From Rhaphigaster nebulosa (Eukaryota > Arthropoda > Insecta > Hemiptera > Pentatomidae), in NCBI GenBank assembly GCA_948150685.1, contig OX411310.1, forward strand, positions 64,751,640 to 64,815,639: a DNA stretch of 64,000 bases, read 5' to 3'. Below the pieces are notes generated by a model. The model was not told the DNA's origin and did not search any database. It saw only the letters and a program-made list of their open reading frames with translations. This document shows, piece after piece, positions 21,251 through 32,870 of the stretch. The position numbers were made by a program, and so were the translations under genes. Within the stretch, counting starts at the first letter, position 1, and each line of letters opens with the position of its first letter.

Positions 21251-21966
21251 ACTTATCAAAAAGAAAAAGTAACAACAATAATGTTTCCATGTACACATAT
21301 ACGAAATGATTTTAGTTAAAAAGTTAAATGGAAAATATATGTTTTGTGTAATAATATAAAATTAAAATACTGGAAGTACGGAGGTTTACAGGAAAGACAC
21401 TTCAATATGGACGAGCCAGTCCGAAACGTAGTGTAAAAGCAATTGAGTGAATTGAGATAATTTGAAATAAGACAGGTCGCATTTTTTTCTAGAATAACCG
21501 ATTTATCCATTGCTTATATACTCCTATAGTTTTCCTCTAATATTTTCCTGCTAGGAGCTGAATAAAATATGCTTATTTATTTAATATTTATAACACTATT
21601 ATAGAAAATATTCTACATAAAATATGGTATATCAATTCATTTTTACTTGATTTTTCCTTCTTTCTTTTTGATAGTGACTGTCATTTGTTGGTGAAGGTTT
21701 GTGAATAATGTAAGCTAAGCAGTAAATTATTCTTACTTTACGTTTATATCTTTTTTTTTTTTTTCATCCTTCCAGAAGTCCTGACACTAGATATAACAAA
21801 CAAAAAGCTTTAATATCTGGAGATAAATATGCTAATAATTTCACAATATCGTTTTGGTCGTATTGTCCGCGAATAAAATAGACTATTACACTGGGTCGAA
21901 GGTAGGCGGTGAGGAGCGGGACTGTTTCTATCCGTTTCATAACCCTTAGAGCATGATTATGGAAGT
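21249..21966. other. no gene supported
   Basis: AT-rich unique sequence. The 64-codon minus frame at 21316-21510 has no motif. Confidence 0.4.
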
Positions 21967-21982
21967 TATATATATATATATT

Positions 21983-22022
<40 letters not shown>
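21967..22022. repeat. interrupted (TA)n microsatellite
   Basis: About 55 bp of TA repeats broken by two short A/T interruptions. Confidence 0.9.
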
Positions 22023-22026
<4 letters not shown>

Positions 22027-22099
22027 CCCCCGCTACACTTGAGCAATTCCAGCGGCCCCCTTAGAACGATATCATAAGAGTATGGGTAAATTGCAGTAA

Positions 22100-22365
22100 A
22101 AAATGTCGGTATGTTTACCTGAAATTTCGGTGTTTTCAAAGTTTTGCGCATTTCTACAGCTCCACTAAATTAGTTTATAGGGTAGAAAATTTGTATTTGA
22201 ATTATGTTGTTGTGAGGGAAGTATCGTTTGGGGGTCTCAACTTGGTTTTCCCACTCCACCCCTGAGTTTTCCGATTTTTTAAAATATTTTCGCACCTCTA
22301 AAATCCCACCAAAATGAGTTAGGAAGTATCTTTTGGGGGTCTCAACTCTATTCTCCCTCTCCACT
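22100..22365. repeat. short diverged tandem repeat, period about 105 bp
   Basis: GGAAGTATCGTTTGGGGGTC at 22218 recurs as GGAAGTATCTTTTGGGGGTC at 22322, each followed by TCTCAACT and a CTCCAC block. A weaker earlier copy of the intervening part (TTGCGCATTTCTACAGCTCC then AATTAGTT) lies at about 22143-22175. The matching minus-strand frame repeats VETPKRYF. This is a tandem array of about two and a half units with no assigned function. Confidence 0.7.
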
Positions 22366-24603
22366 GTTTTTAATATTTTGTATTTTATTGAAAATACGAC
22401 TTTAGCAACGTCATTTTTATATAATTTGAACGAATATTATTTTTGAAATATAGCTAGTAGTATATAAAATAATACAAAATATAATTTGGAGCAGGTGCGA
22501 ACATGGACGTTGCTACGTACAAAAATTAGTTGGGAGTGAGAGAGGGTAGGAATTTCTCACGGACGGGTAGAGGAGAACCTTACATATTCCAACTAATTTA
22601 AATATTTTAATTTTTCCAACTCTTTAGGAAATTTCAGGCATTTCACTAAACTGTTTTGGAATGTTGATGATAATTTTCTTTTTTATTCAAACACAACTGT
22701 GCTTCGAAAAAATCCTAATGTCTTAGCTTAAAAGGTGTTGGTATCGGTTTTAGATTTTAGTAACACTTCGGGTGAAATGTTTTACCTCAATTTTAGCAGT
22801 TTTAAGTAAGTTTTCAAATCTTAAATTTCATAACTTTTTAGGTTTTCAAGTTGATGCAGGGGAGAGAGATATGAACGAATCATTATATCACAGATGGAAA
22901 CAGCTTTGCAGAAATTGGGCGTGCATTAAACACAGTGGACTGTCATCAAATGATCAACCTAGGACAGAAATATCTTTTTGTTAGATGAATAGAGGGAATT
23001 GAAGACTTTACATTTATATATTAATTTATTTTTTTATTTTCTCATCCTCGGTTTATTTTAAGTTTCTTCCACACGCTATAATGTACAATAATGTAGAATA
23101 TACAATAAAGACAAGTTTATTTATAGCAGAATATTGTTCACATTATTGGGTTGGAACATTTCACTTCATAGGGTAAGAAGAAAAAACTTTAACAATATTA
23201 TTTATTCAAAATAACTTTCTTTAGCTTCAATATATTTCTCCTAACGACGAGCAAGATTTTTTGGTTGAAAAACTTTTTGGCTTTGATTCAATAAACGGAA
23301 GAAATGAAAATCGTACCTGGCTTAAAGTTTACAATCCAATTTTTCATTTTTTTTTTTCATTTTATATAAGTTAAATGTATATTTTATTAATATTAAATTC
23401 ACATGGCATCTATGTTTAACCCAATTACAATGAATTTATTTAAATTATAAACAGCTAAGATAATCAAAATACTTGATCATATTAAGCTAATTTACCCCAT
23501 TCATATATTCTATGGTATCTCATAGTATGTGTTATATTAGTCTTAAATAGGCTACACATCATTATACTGAACCTTTATCTTTTTTCGTTTTGATGCAAAA
23601 TAAACCAATAGTAAAATAAAAATTTCATTAATAATCTTCAATGGAAAATATAATTGTAAACATTAAAAGTTCTGATTCAGTAGAATATGATGGACTTCAG
23701 ACCCCTTTAAATTTCGTTTGAAGGCGGGTACTTGAGAGGAGAGCGGGCGGTTGTATCAGCTGTTTGGCCCGCATCCGGTCATTACTGCAGGGGTTCTTCG
23801 GGAGCTGATGACTCTCTTGTTGGTAAATGGCGGAGGGATATAGTCTATTCTTCTCAGGTCTTCTTCAGGCTTCTCTTACCTGAAAGGAAGGGCGGCCTGG
23901 ATCTGACAAAAGAATCCTATGCCATCTTAAAATAAAAAAATGTGTATTAGAATAAGTAAACAGAAAAGTAACTGGAAACATTGTGAAGCGCCCAAAACAA
24001 AAAAATAAGAATATTCATCTAAATACAAAAAAAAAAACCCACCAAAAATGTACTATTTGCTTATTGATGATAAGGATGGCAGTGGCATAAATTTTCTTTA
24101 TGAACATCGATGGGTTTTTACATTCTAGCGTCCGAGATTTGAAATAACAATGTTTTGAGAAATTGTATTTTTTTTTTCAATATTAATCGAATAGGGAATG
24201 CCTTATTAAGAGTAAAAGATTAGAAAGAAATCCGGAAAAAATATTATAATTTTTCATTTCCTACTACAGGAACACTATGACAAGAGCGTTTACTCTAAGC
24301 ATTTACATTTTCCATAATCTTAGGCATTACAAGTGTACAAACATTTTACAATTTTATTAAATGGGTAAACAAATCATGAGCAGACACATAATTCAATTGT
24401 TTGTAATTTTAATAATAGAAAAGTGTATTTGAAAATGAATACAACATGAAAGAAAATTAAAAATGATTATTATAATAAATTGTATGAAATGTTAACATTT
24501 GAAATTGCAGGAGAGTAATAAGGATTGCAAACAGACTGCGATGTTTTTAAGCCGATGTACGATATCTTAGATTGAATATTTATGAGTAAATATATATATA
24601 TAT
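22366..24603. other. mostly AT-rich; no gene supported
   Basis: A frame at 22772-22984 ends DAGERDMNESLYHRWKQLCR and NWACIKHS. It is balanced in composition but unrecognised. The remainder is AT-rich apart from the island at 23705-23935. Confidence 0.35.
23705..23935. other. GC-richer unique island
   Basis: Rises sharply from AT-rich flanks (GAGCGGGCGGTTGTATCAGC onward) and ends near 23930. A 67-codon plus frame spans it, but other frames are also partly open and no family is recognised. Conserved non-coding or exonic DNA is possible. Confidence 0.3.
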
Positions 24604-24632
24604 TCTCTCTTTGTCTCTCTCTCTCTCTCTCT
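24604..24632. repeat. (CT)n microsatellite
   Basis: TCTCTCT repeats with one TTTG interruption, directly following a short TATATA run. Confidence 0.9.
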
Positions 24633-25579
24633 AAAGTGCACATTTCCCCTTACGACTCAAACCAAAACAAATGAGTTCTGCTTGGTATCCCAATTCTGTA
24701 CTTAATGGTAGATCCAATGTTTGTTTTTTCAAGCTAAAATGAAGCTCAGAATGGTTTAAAAAATCGTTATTACTGTAAATTTGCAAACAAAAGGGGAAAT
24801 GGAGATGTCCACTTTTGAGAGGAAGTTTCTCAATCAAACAAATTTCTGTGAATTAAAAAAAAAAGTTTAAAAGTTATATATCATTTAACTTTCAATTCTC
24901 ACATTTGAAAATTATACATTCTGAACTCTAGTGGATGAAGGCACTGAGTATAAATTTTCAGATATTGATTTTTCTTATACATGAAGATGTTATGAGCTAA
25001 CAGCTCAAGTTTCTTGATAAATCGCACGATTCCTCAGTTGATTGGATACATTATATCTTTAAAAAATTACATAAAACTAAATTTTATAAACCATTTTCTC
25101 AAATCTTAAAATTTGTAACATACCTAATATCTGCATTCACTCATCTCTTCAATCATGTAGAGCCAATTAAGTGTACATAAATAAATAGTGTACTGTTCGG
25201 CCATCCACAGACGAATGAGACGAATCTGGTGTGGAACTGCCTACTGGCTGAGGCAATGTTGTAACAGCTCCTCGTGTACGGAGGACCCAACACAGTGTCC
25301 CGAGCGCATCTTCCAAGTAAGACGTAGGAGGATAAAGGCAGTAATAAAATCTTTATTACCTTTTTAACATGTGAGCTCTTTGGTCACGCGAGCAGCCGTC
25401 TGCAGCTACTGAAACTGCTCTGCACTCCGTCAACTAGTTAATATACCTTAGAGAAGTGTCTTAGAGCAGCTTCTATATTATTATTTCTGAAACTTTTTGA
25501 ATACCAGAATAAATTAAGCTACAGGCTGCCAATATTATAACAAAAGTTGGCAGCTGGATTTTAAAATTTATTATAATTT
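24633..25579. other. no gene supported; GC-richer patch at 25200-25445
   Basis: The 68-codon minus frame at 24631-24837 is unrecognised. The 25200-25445 patch (TGGTGTGGAACTGCCTACTG, CACGCGAGCAGCCGTCTGCA) is clearly less AT-rich but has no supported frame. Confidence 0.35.
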
Positions 25580-26395
25580 TACAATGAACGGGTGGGTACT
25601 GGCCAAGCAGGGTTCATGAGAGGTCGAGCAACTGTGGATCAAATATTTTCAATAAGAACTGTCCTAGAGAAATCCAGAGAGTACAATATTACCACGCACT
25701 ACCTCTTTATTGACTTTCAGAAAGCTTACGATAGGATTTTAAGGAAGGAGATATATCAAAATCTACTGGAATTGCGAACTCCCTCCAAGCTAGTTCGTTT
25801 AGTAAAAATGGCCATGAAGTTGGTGGAGTGTACAGTTCAGATGTGCGGGGGTCTCTGTAGAGGTTTTGAAATCCATAAAGGCCTCAGACAGGGTGATCAT
25901 CTCATTTAATATGGTCCTGGAGTGTGCAGTTAGACGCTCGATAATTGGCAGAATACAAGTGCTATTTCCTCAAAGGCTCCTAAAACACTTCTTAAGTAAA
26001 TGCCTCTCACGTAACACCAAAGTGCAGGTTTATAAAAACCTCGTAAGGCTATTCTGACCTATGCATATGAATGCTGGACAATCTCGCGAACTCAAGAGCT
26101 CAGGCTACTATCTTTCGAGAGGCGGATTCTTAGAAGAATTTTTGGACCAGTCTTCAGCGATACAATATAAATGTCGAAAAATATATAAAGATTGGAAGCT
26201 TTCGCTGAGCAGGGCATATTCCTAGAATGAAAGATGATAAGATCCCAAAGAAAATTCTGGAAGAAAAGCTATTCGCCAAGAGGAGAATCGGCAGACCAAG
26301 TAGTCCGGTGGGCCGATGGAGTTGCAGAGGATGCGTTGTCCGTTTTGGGAGTAAGGAACTGGAAAGCTGCCCAGGGAGCTGAAAATTCCTAGTTA
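25580..26395 (+). mobile_element. RTE-like retrotransposon relic lacking the catalytic palm
   Basis: The plus strand encodes GTGQAGFMRGRATVDQIFSI, then THYLFIDFQKAYDRILRKE, then EIHKGLRQGD, all diagnostic RT motifs. The first catalytic aspartate box is FIDFQKAYD. A one-base shift after GLRQGD leads to SFNMVLECAVRRS. The sequence then jumps directly to LLKHFLSKCLSRNTKVQVYK, a segment that normally lies well downstream of the Y/FADD box, so about 100-150 codons including the second catalytic aspartates are deleted. After further shifts it ends PRMKDDKIPKKILEEKLFAK and VLGVRNWKAAQGAENS. It is a dead copy of the same broad family as 4606-6620. Confidence 0.85.
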
Positions 26396-27110
26396 CTGAT
26401 TGTGTGTTTCGAACTTAGTGTACTGATTCGATTCATTAAAAATAATGATCTTTCAGTAAACTTTGAATTAGTTCTAGGATGATTAAATAATTCAAAGCTT
26501 ACATCAACATTTATTTTTTTTGTTAGTTTGGTTTTTTATAAATAATAAACATATGCAAAAAACATTTATTTATTGTCCAGTTATAACAACCGAAATAATT
26601 TGATTTTTAAAAACCAAGCACTTAAATATTTAAAAATCCAAACTTCTGAATTCAATGAAGAGAGTCATTAATAATAATAACCATTCCAAAAAAAAATATT
26701 TTTAGTGATGACATACATGATTCATTAATTTTACCTTGCAGGTTTAAGATAAATTTCTTAATAAATTTAATTAGAAGGAAATATATTAATTGGACATATT
26801 TAAAACAATTACAGATAAATGTTTAGCGTTGAAGGAATGTTTTTAAGGCTAAAAAAAAAATTAAGCAATCGAAAAAATGTAATATACAGTTTATGCATGT
26901 ATTTAATTGCAGATTTTAAAAATAACAAAGACTTGTTCTAACCGATATAAAATTTAATATGTACTTTCATCGAAATAAATATAGAGTCTTTTGTTTTTTT
27001 AAGATGCTGTTTTCTTCTTTCTTGTTTTATATTTTATATATTTTTTCCATATTATCTCCCATCTATGATATCTAAAGGTTACAATCAGATAAACGGTTTA
27101 AAAAAATATC
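26396..27110. other. AT-rich, no feature recognised
   Basis: No frame, inverted repeat or microsatellite of note. Confidence 0.45.
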
Positions 27111-27599
27111 TGATGTGGGCAACACATGACTTCCTTGTACGCCTATTAAATTATAAATCCGTGGCTCAAAAAGTGATACTGATTTTGGTAACTAGTTTCC
27201 GAAGATTACAGTAAAAACGACACTCGGCGTCCCGACATCCCCATCTATTGGCACACACACTCTTATTACAGGAGGTCTCATTCCGTTATTAAATGTCGTT
27301 TCCTTTCAATTGGTAACAAGTTTCCAAGAGATTTCTTCGTGTTACATGACTACATTAGAACTGTCAATGTCACTAGATAAAGCGTTGGAATAAAGCATTT
27401 TGGGCGGAAGAACCCACTTAAGTTATATCTTATTCTCCTGCTGCAGACTTGTTCATCTCCTCAAATGGGGAGGAAAACAAGTATTATACACTCAATTTTA
27501 ACACTTAAAACAAGTAATAAAAATGTTTAATTGGAGTGTTTAAATAGAATCGGGTTTGTAACCTTTATTACCGAAACATATGATTTATGTATTTAATTT

Positions 27600-27950
27600 A
27601 AATATAATTTTTGATGTAAGCTTATTATGACCTTTAAGTAAAGTACCCTTTTCGGCTCACCAATTTTAACTAAAATATAGTAAATACATTCATATCGATA
27701 TAAAAATACTATTCACCAAATTTTAGATGATTTGCATTATATTTTAATATAATTTTTTATGTAAATCTAATATGACCTTAAAGTAAAGTACCGCTTCCGG
27801 TTTTCCAATTTAGACCAAAATCTAGTATGTTATTTAAATCAATGTATAAATTATAAATACTAAATTTGAGAAGTTTTGTATAGCATTTTAATATAATTTT
27901 TGATGGAAATCAATTATGACCTTCAAGTAAAGTACCACTTCTGGTAATCA
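27600..27950. repeat. three internal tandem units of about 145 bp
   Basis: Each unit contains an ATATAATTTTTGATG-like block, then TATGACCTT-AAGTAAAGTACC and a C/TGGTT or CGGCT block. They begin near 27603, 27751 and 27893 (spacings of 148 and 142). Copy 2 has only two such units, near 32401 and 32550. Confidence 0.8.
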
Positions 27951-28068
27951 AGGAGTGTCCAAAAAGATAGGTTCACAACTAGATTTTAAAAAATTCCTAA
28001 ATACAAAATTACAACTTTCTACAGCTAACCATTTTCGAGTTATGCGAGATACGAACGTACGTACGTAT

Positions 28069-28071
<3 letters not shown>

Positions 28072-28128
<57 letters not shown>
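28072..28128. repeat. (TA)n tract inside copy 1 of the dispersed repeat
   Basis: About 56 bp of TA repeat follows GTACGTACGTATAAAA. The matching position in copy 2 (about 32735) has no such tract, so it arose after the copies separated. Confidence 0.9.
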
Positions 28129-28133
<5 letters not shown>

Positions 28134-28280
28134 AGAATATACATTATTAAGAATATACGCCACGACGAAACTAGTCAAAATGGATTCAGGGATGGTCAAA
28201 ATGGATATTTCCTTTGAAATCTGAAAACCGAAAATTTTCGCGATTACAATACTTCCTTTACTTCGTACAAGGAAGTAAAA

Positions 28281-29269
28281 ACGATTCCCTTTCTGCCTTA
28301 TTCCAAGTCCCAAATCACTGATAGAAAAAGAAAGAGAGTAACATAATGTCATCTAGACAAAAGATTAACATACATGTGTTTGGAGAGCTTCAACACGAAT
28401 TTGCCATGCCGTGGCATGTAGTTAACGAAATACATAAACTATAAATAAAAAAAATAAATAAACTCGACTATAGCTATTCAGCTATCCTGAGAATAATATC
28501 GATCCCTCGCTTTAAATATACAAAATGTATGAAGTTCGATCTCCATGCTACGGTATATATAAATTGGTATATAGTTAATAATTAATTAATTTTATCGTGT
28601 CAAAAGCCGACATGGGGTCATTACTAACTCTTTTTAAAGTGTAATGAAGACTGGATCCTCAAGCAGATAATTATCCTTCGTGACTGTCGTTTTCTTCGAC
28701 TCTTCCAGGAATATCATTGTAACCCTTTTTGGTAATTTCAAGACAATTATAACATTGAATAAATTCATTTACTGTGAATAAAGCTTAGTCTATTATTTTT
28801 TTTTTTCATTTCAACCCGTTTCATTTTGGCGATAGTAAAACATTTCCAACTTGGAAAACGAGATAATAACGTACGTTTCCTCTGTCATTGTGCAACTATT
28901 GATAACCTCCAATTACCCGGTTTCTAGAGAGCAGCTGACGAATCCTCTTCCCAATTATGGAAGGCCTGCTCGGGATTAAGAGGTTTCCAGCTGCACCGAA
29001 GGCCGGGAGCCTGGCACGATAATAAATGGACGCTAGATTTCAAACTAATTGAATTCAATTTACTAATTAAAGTTGATAGAAATAAATTTAGGAGTTACAA
29101 CTTGTTTTTGATTCATGGTGCAAGTACATATCTGTACGCCAGTGTTAAACTGTTTAGGTCCAATTTTGTTGATTTTGACTTATCGAGAACGGAAATCGAT
29201 AGAGGCGGTGTTTACGACCCATAATAAATTAAAACCTAAATTTCGGATTTTTGGCGGTTAAGCCTTTTT
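28281..29269. other. unique DNA with a GC-richer island at 28860-29030
   Basis: The island contains GATAACCTCCAATTACCCGG, GGAAGGCCTGCTCGGGATTA and GGCCGGGAGCCTGGCACG. There is a short palindrome, CATGCCGTGGCATG, at about 28408. No gene is supported. Confidence 0.35.
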
Positions 29270-29560
29270 TTAAAAAAAGACGTCGATATGATTTCTGTAA
29301 ACAATTTGGTCATTACATTCAGAAGTGCAATTAGTCTATAATTAGATGAATTTAATTATCCCCTTTTGTATGTAACATTCTCATTTTTAATGTGCTCATT
29401 TCATCCGGAAATATTTCTTCTATTAATATTCTATAAAATATATACAAAATATTTTGTATCCACTTTAATGGAAGAACTTTAAATCACTCTATTGTAATAT
29501 GTCTGGGCTTGGTGCCTTACCATTTTTTGCTTCTTGTATTACTTTCTGCTAATCTTCTAC
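29270..29560 (-). pseudogene. very decayed non-LTR reverse transcriptase N-terminal fragment
   Basis: Translating the minus strand gives QKVIQEAKNGKAPSPDILQ, then YRILIEEIFPDEM, then LHTKGDN. After a shift it gives SNYRLIALLNVMTKLFTEII. This is the conserved start of a non-LTR RT: NGKAPGPD, then P-x-x-W, then KKGD, then NYRPIALLN. Stops and shifts lie between the blocks, and the base composition has drifted to the AT-rich background, so this is an old insertion. The clade is not resolvable. Confidence 0.75.
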
Positions 29561-30143
29561 TATCTAAATTATTATAACATACTCCCGTAAAATGATATTG
29601 AATGGATAATGATTTGGGGATAAAATAGTCTCCGAACTACTAAATATTATCCAAATTTACATAATTTTGTATTCAGTTCCTTTTTGAGTAATTTAGGCAA
29701 CTGCTAGCTTTCGATCAAATAGAATGTATGACTTTTGAAAAAAAGGAAAAATTTAAACATCTTTGCATTTTCTAATCTTATGTAAGTCTTATTTTTATCT
29801 CCAAATTTCAATAAATCGATCTGAAAATATATTCCCATAATTTTTTCCTAATATAGGCTACGAAAAAATTCAATTAGACAACGATTATAATAAAAATTTT
29901 ATTATCATAAAACAATTTAAAATTTCCCACATTGGGTTTTATGCCCAAAGGCCATTCAATTTTTGTAAACCCTTAAATTTTGCCTTATAATTCATCTGTT
30001 TAAGGATTTTTATAAATTATCTTATTTATTGTTGGCTTAAAATGAAAAATGAACTATCTCGTCCATTTAAGAACTATCCCCAAAGGAACGGTTGCTTAAA
30101 AAGAACAGCTTTGCCTATTTCTTACCAGCAGTGAACTAACTTT

Positions 30144-30196
30144 AGTTCTTTTTGAAGATCTATGTGTTCTTAAATATTAAGATCTTCAAAAGAACT
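30144..30196. repeat. inverted repeat / hairpin
   Basis: AGTTCTTTTTGAAGATCT is followed after 18 bp by AGATCTTCAAAAGAACT. They pair over 17 bp with one extra T. The outer sequence (GTGAACTA versus GTGAATA) extends the symmetry weakly, so this may be the centre of a small fold-back element. Confidence 0.75.
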
Positions 30197-30824
30197 ATTC
30201 ACCGAAAAGAACGGGTTTTCTCACATCTAATCCATACCTCTCTAATCCGCTATCTATACATATCAGTTCCGTTATAAGTTTTATATTTTTATTATTTTTG
30301 ACTTTTAATTTATTTAATAATATACCAATTTTAAATTATAGAATAAAAATTTGATATCTGTAACGAACTGAAATTTTTTAAATTTATTTTAATGTGTTTC
30401 GTCTTATCTCTCGAGAGCAGTTCTCCTCCAACGAATGGCAGTGCCATTATCTCTTGATTCGAGATAATAGGAAAAAATCAAATCTTACCAAATCATTACG
30501 CTACTTCTAATGATTTTAAGAGAACTACGAAGGAAAATGACTTATTTTGGATAAGGTGATTTGAATGAAAAGGGTACTAAGCAGCTTGGGGAGGGCTGTA
30601 GATAACTCAACTTTTGAAAGAAAAAGTGAAAAAATTACAATGAGCGAATTGCATGTAGGTATGGTTGGTTTTGATTGAAAAGGATGATTTTCAATGTCAA
30701 CATCAATTTCACAGGAAAAAAATAAGTTTTGAAAACAAACTAAATGACGTTTAGACACAGTTTTGAATGAGGATTTTTTTAATTAATTTTTAATGAAAAC
30801 TTTTGATAAAATATTACTCATATG

Positions 30825-30854
30825 CGCGCGCGCACAAACACACACACACACACA
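30825..30854. repeat. (GC)n(CA)n microsatellite
   Basis: A short GCGCGCGC run passes into about ten CA units with one AA interruption. Confidence 0.9.
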
Positions 30855-31189
30855 TATAAAACAAGGATATTTTTAAATTGTATTATGTAAATCTCTTTTA
30901 TTTAAAGTCTGTTTAATCTTTTTTGTACGGGTAATTTGCGTTATGAGATAATTCTTGTTAAATGGTCAGTGATCAAAATTGTAATCGCAAGTGTTAAATT
31001 AATTTATTGAGTTCAACAAATTTAATATATAATAAACGAATTCTTAAGTGAGCATTTATTACCTTTTTCTACGGGTCATTCGGAATGATATTATAATGGT
31101 AATAACATTTAATAATGCTATTAAATCTTAAAACCGCTAAAATATATTGGCTTAAAACAGAAAAGGAACTTGTGCCAGTAGAAATAATG

Positions 31190-31445
31190 TGAGGATAATG
31201 GGAAAGAGAGGGCTCAGTAATCCAAGAAAGCCCGGCATGAAAGCGTAATGAGAAAGAGAGACCAATTAGCTGGTACTCGGGGGTCAGTTTCCTCAAATCC
31301 GATTGGCCCATGGCTAGGGGGTGGGGGAGGGATCTTCTGCCTCCTGAGGGCTGATGGACTGGCCAGTGTTCGGGTCCGTGTAGCGTGTCCAATCACTGTT
31401 CTCATTGTGTTCCACCTGATGAATGAGTCGCTTCCATGGCAATAA
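31190..31445. other. GC-richer unique island
   Basis: About 250 bp, among the most GC-rich in the window. Overlapping frames are open on both strands (31069-31405 minus, 31248-31445 plus), as expected when GC-rich DNA has few stops. No domain is recognised. A conserved non-coding element is a reasonable guess. Confidence 0.35.
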
Positions 31446-31897
31446 GAAAGAGAAAAAAGGAATAGCTAGGTCTCTTCTGTTTACTAATTACAGTTCATAC
31501 TTTTTTTTTTCTGGAATATGTGAAGGGAATCCGCTGCGTCTATATGCTGGTTGTAGCTACTCCTCAGGATTACAAGAATGATTTAAAATACAGAACTTTT
31601 ATTTTCTTCCAAAAAGTTTAATTGTGGAATCTTACATCCTCTGATAACTGAGAGACTTGTGTCCGTCTTAGAGCATGACAAGCCCACTAAAGCCGCCCCA
31701 CCGTGATAAGTAAGAAATAAGGTACTGCTAACTTATACCAGCCATTTGCCTCAATTTAATAAAGGCTCAAATATATTTTTTAGGATCTGCATTTCGAAAT
31801 AAAACAGATAGTACCACACTAGAACCCCTGCTAACCGGCTACGAATTAATCGTCGTTTGGTCTAACCGATCTTGTGTGAAAAAAAAGGAAAATTTTA
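31446..31897. other. no gene supported
   Basis: Mixed composition with no repeat or frame of note. Confidence 0.4.
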
Positions 31898-32870
31898 TGA
31901 TGTGGACTACACATGACTTCCTTGTACATCTAGTAAACTATAAATCCGTGGCACAAAAAGAGATCCTGAATTTGGTTATTAGTTTCCGAAGATTGCAGTA
32001 TTTCAAAAACGACCCTCAGCGTCGCTTTATTGACTATTGAATGTTGACACACATACTCTTGTTTCTGAAGGTCTCATTCCGTTATTAAATGTAGTTTTCT
32101 TTTAGTAGGTAACAAGTTCCCAAGAGATTTATTCGTGTTCTGTGACAACAATAGAACTGTCAATGTCACCAGATACAGTATAGGAAATCGACGGTTTTGA
32201 CATTTTAAACAGAAGAGCCCACTAAGCTAATATCTTATTCATCTGCTGCAGACTTGTTCAGTTCACAAACGATGAGGAAAACAAATATTTTACATTCAAT
32301 TTTAACACTTAAAACAAGTAATAAAATTGTTTAATTAGAGTAGAAAAAAATCACGTTTATAACCTTTATCACCGAACCATAAGATCTCTGTATTAAATGT
32401 CGATATACGTTTTGATTTAAGTTTATTATGACCTTCAAGTAAAGTGCCCCTTTCGGCTAATCAATTTCAACACAATTTTAATATTAATATTTATATTAAT
32501 GTTAATCTTAAACGCCAAATTTTAGAAGTTTTGCATTATATTTTTATATAATTTTTTAAGAAAATCAATAATGACCTTACAAGTAAGGTACTACTTCCGG
32601 TAATCATGCAGTGATCAAAAAGGGAGGTTCACAACTACATTTTACAGCAATCCCAAATACAAAATTTTAACTTTCTACGGCTAACTGTTTTTGAGTTATG
32701 CGAGATAGGTACGAACTTACGAAATAACGCACCAACGTACGTACAGACGTCACGACGAAGCTTTTCAAAATGGATTCAGGGATGGTCAAAATTGATATTT
32801 CCGTTAAAATTTGAAAACTGAATATTTTCGCGATTACAATATTTCCTTTACTTCGTACAAGGAAGTAAAA
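31898..32870 (-). repeat. 1 kb dispersed repeat, copy 2
   Basis: Same block order as copy 1 at 27111-28280, with termini ACATGACTTCCTTGTACA (left) and TACTTCGTACAAGGAAGT (right). It is about 197 bp shorter. This is accounted for by having two instead of three internal tandem units (about 145 bp) and no TA tract (about 57 bp). The inner right part reads TCAAAATGGATTCAGGGATG and TTTTCGCGATTACAATA. An 88-codon minus frame at 32667-32933 is a by-product. Substitutions are scattered throughout, so the copies are old. Confidence 0.85.

Larger units (their letters stand above)
27111..28280 (-). repeat. 1 kb dispersed repeat, copy 1
   Basis: Aligns over its length with 31898-32870 by shared ordered blocks. 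They start TGATGTGG-C-ACACATGACT and pass through AATCCGTGGC, TAGTTTCCGAAGATT, GTCTCATTCCGTTATTAAAT and CTGCTGCAGACTTGTTCA. They end TACTTCGTACAAGGAAGT. The termini contain an inverted ACTTCCTTGTACG (27129-27141 and 28264-28276), and the right end folds into a small hairpin (ACTTCCTT/AAGGAAGT, 28251-28276). This copy has three units of an internal tandem of about 145 bp (at about 27603, 27751 and 27893) and a TA tract at 28072-28128. I assign minus orientation because the left end matches the RTE-like 3' end. The 134-codon minus frame (27948-28352) is a by-product of the repeat, not a gene. Confidence 0.85.
29561..31189. other. AT-rich; short hairpin and microsatellite only
   Basis: No gene is supported. 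It contains the hairpin at 30144-30196 and a (GC)/(CA) microsatellite at 30825-30854. The 77-codon minus frame at 30525-30758 is unrecognised. CTTTTTTGTACGGGTAATT (about 30918) partly recurs as CTTTTTCTACGGGTCATT (about 31063). Confidence 0.4.

Noticed and set aside
27948..28352. 134-codon minus-strand frame as a gene
   Set aside because: It spans the end of the 1 kb repeat, includes a TA tract read as Ile-Tyr repeats, and has a counterpart frame in copy 2. It is a by-product of the repeat.
31069..31445. Protein-coding gene in the GC-rich island
   Set aside because: Frames are open on both strands simply because stops are rare in GC-rich DNA. No motif or splice context supports either one.
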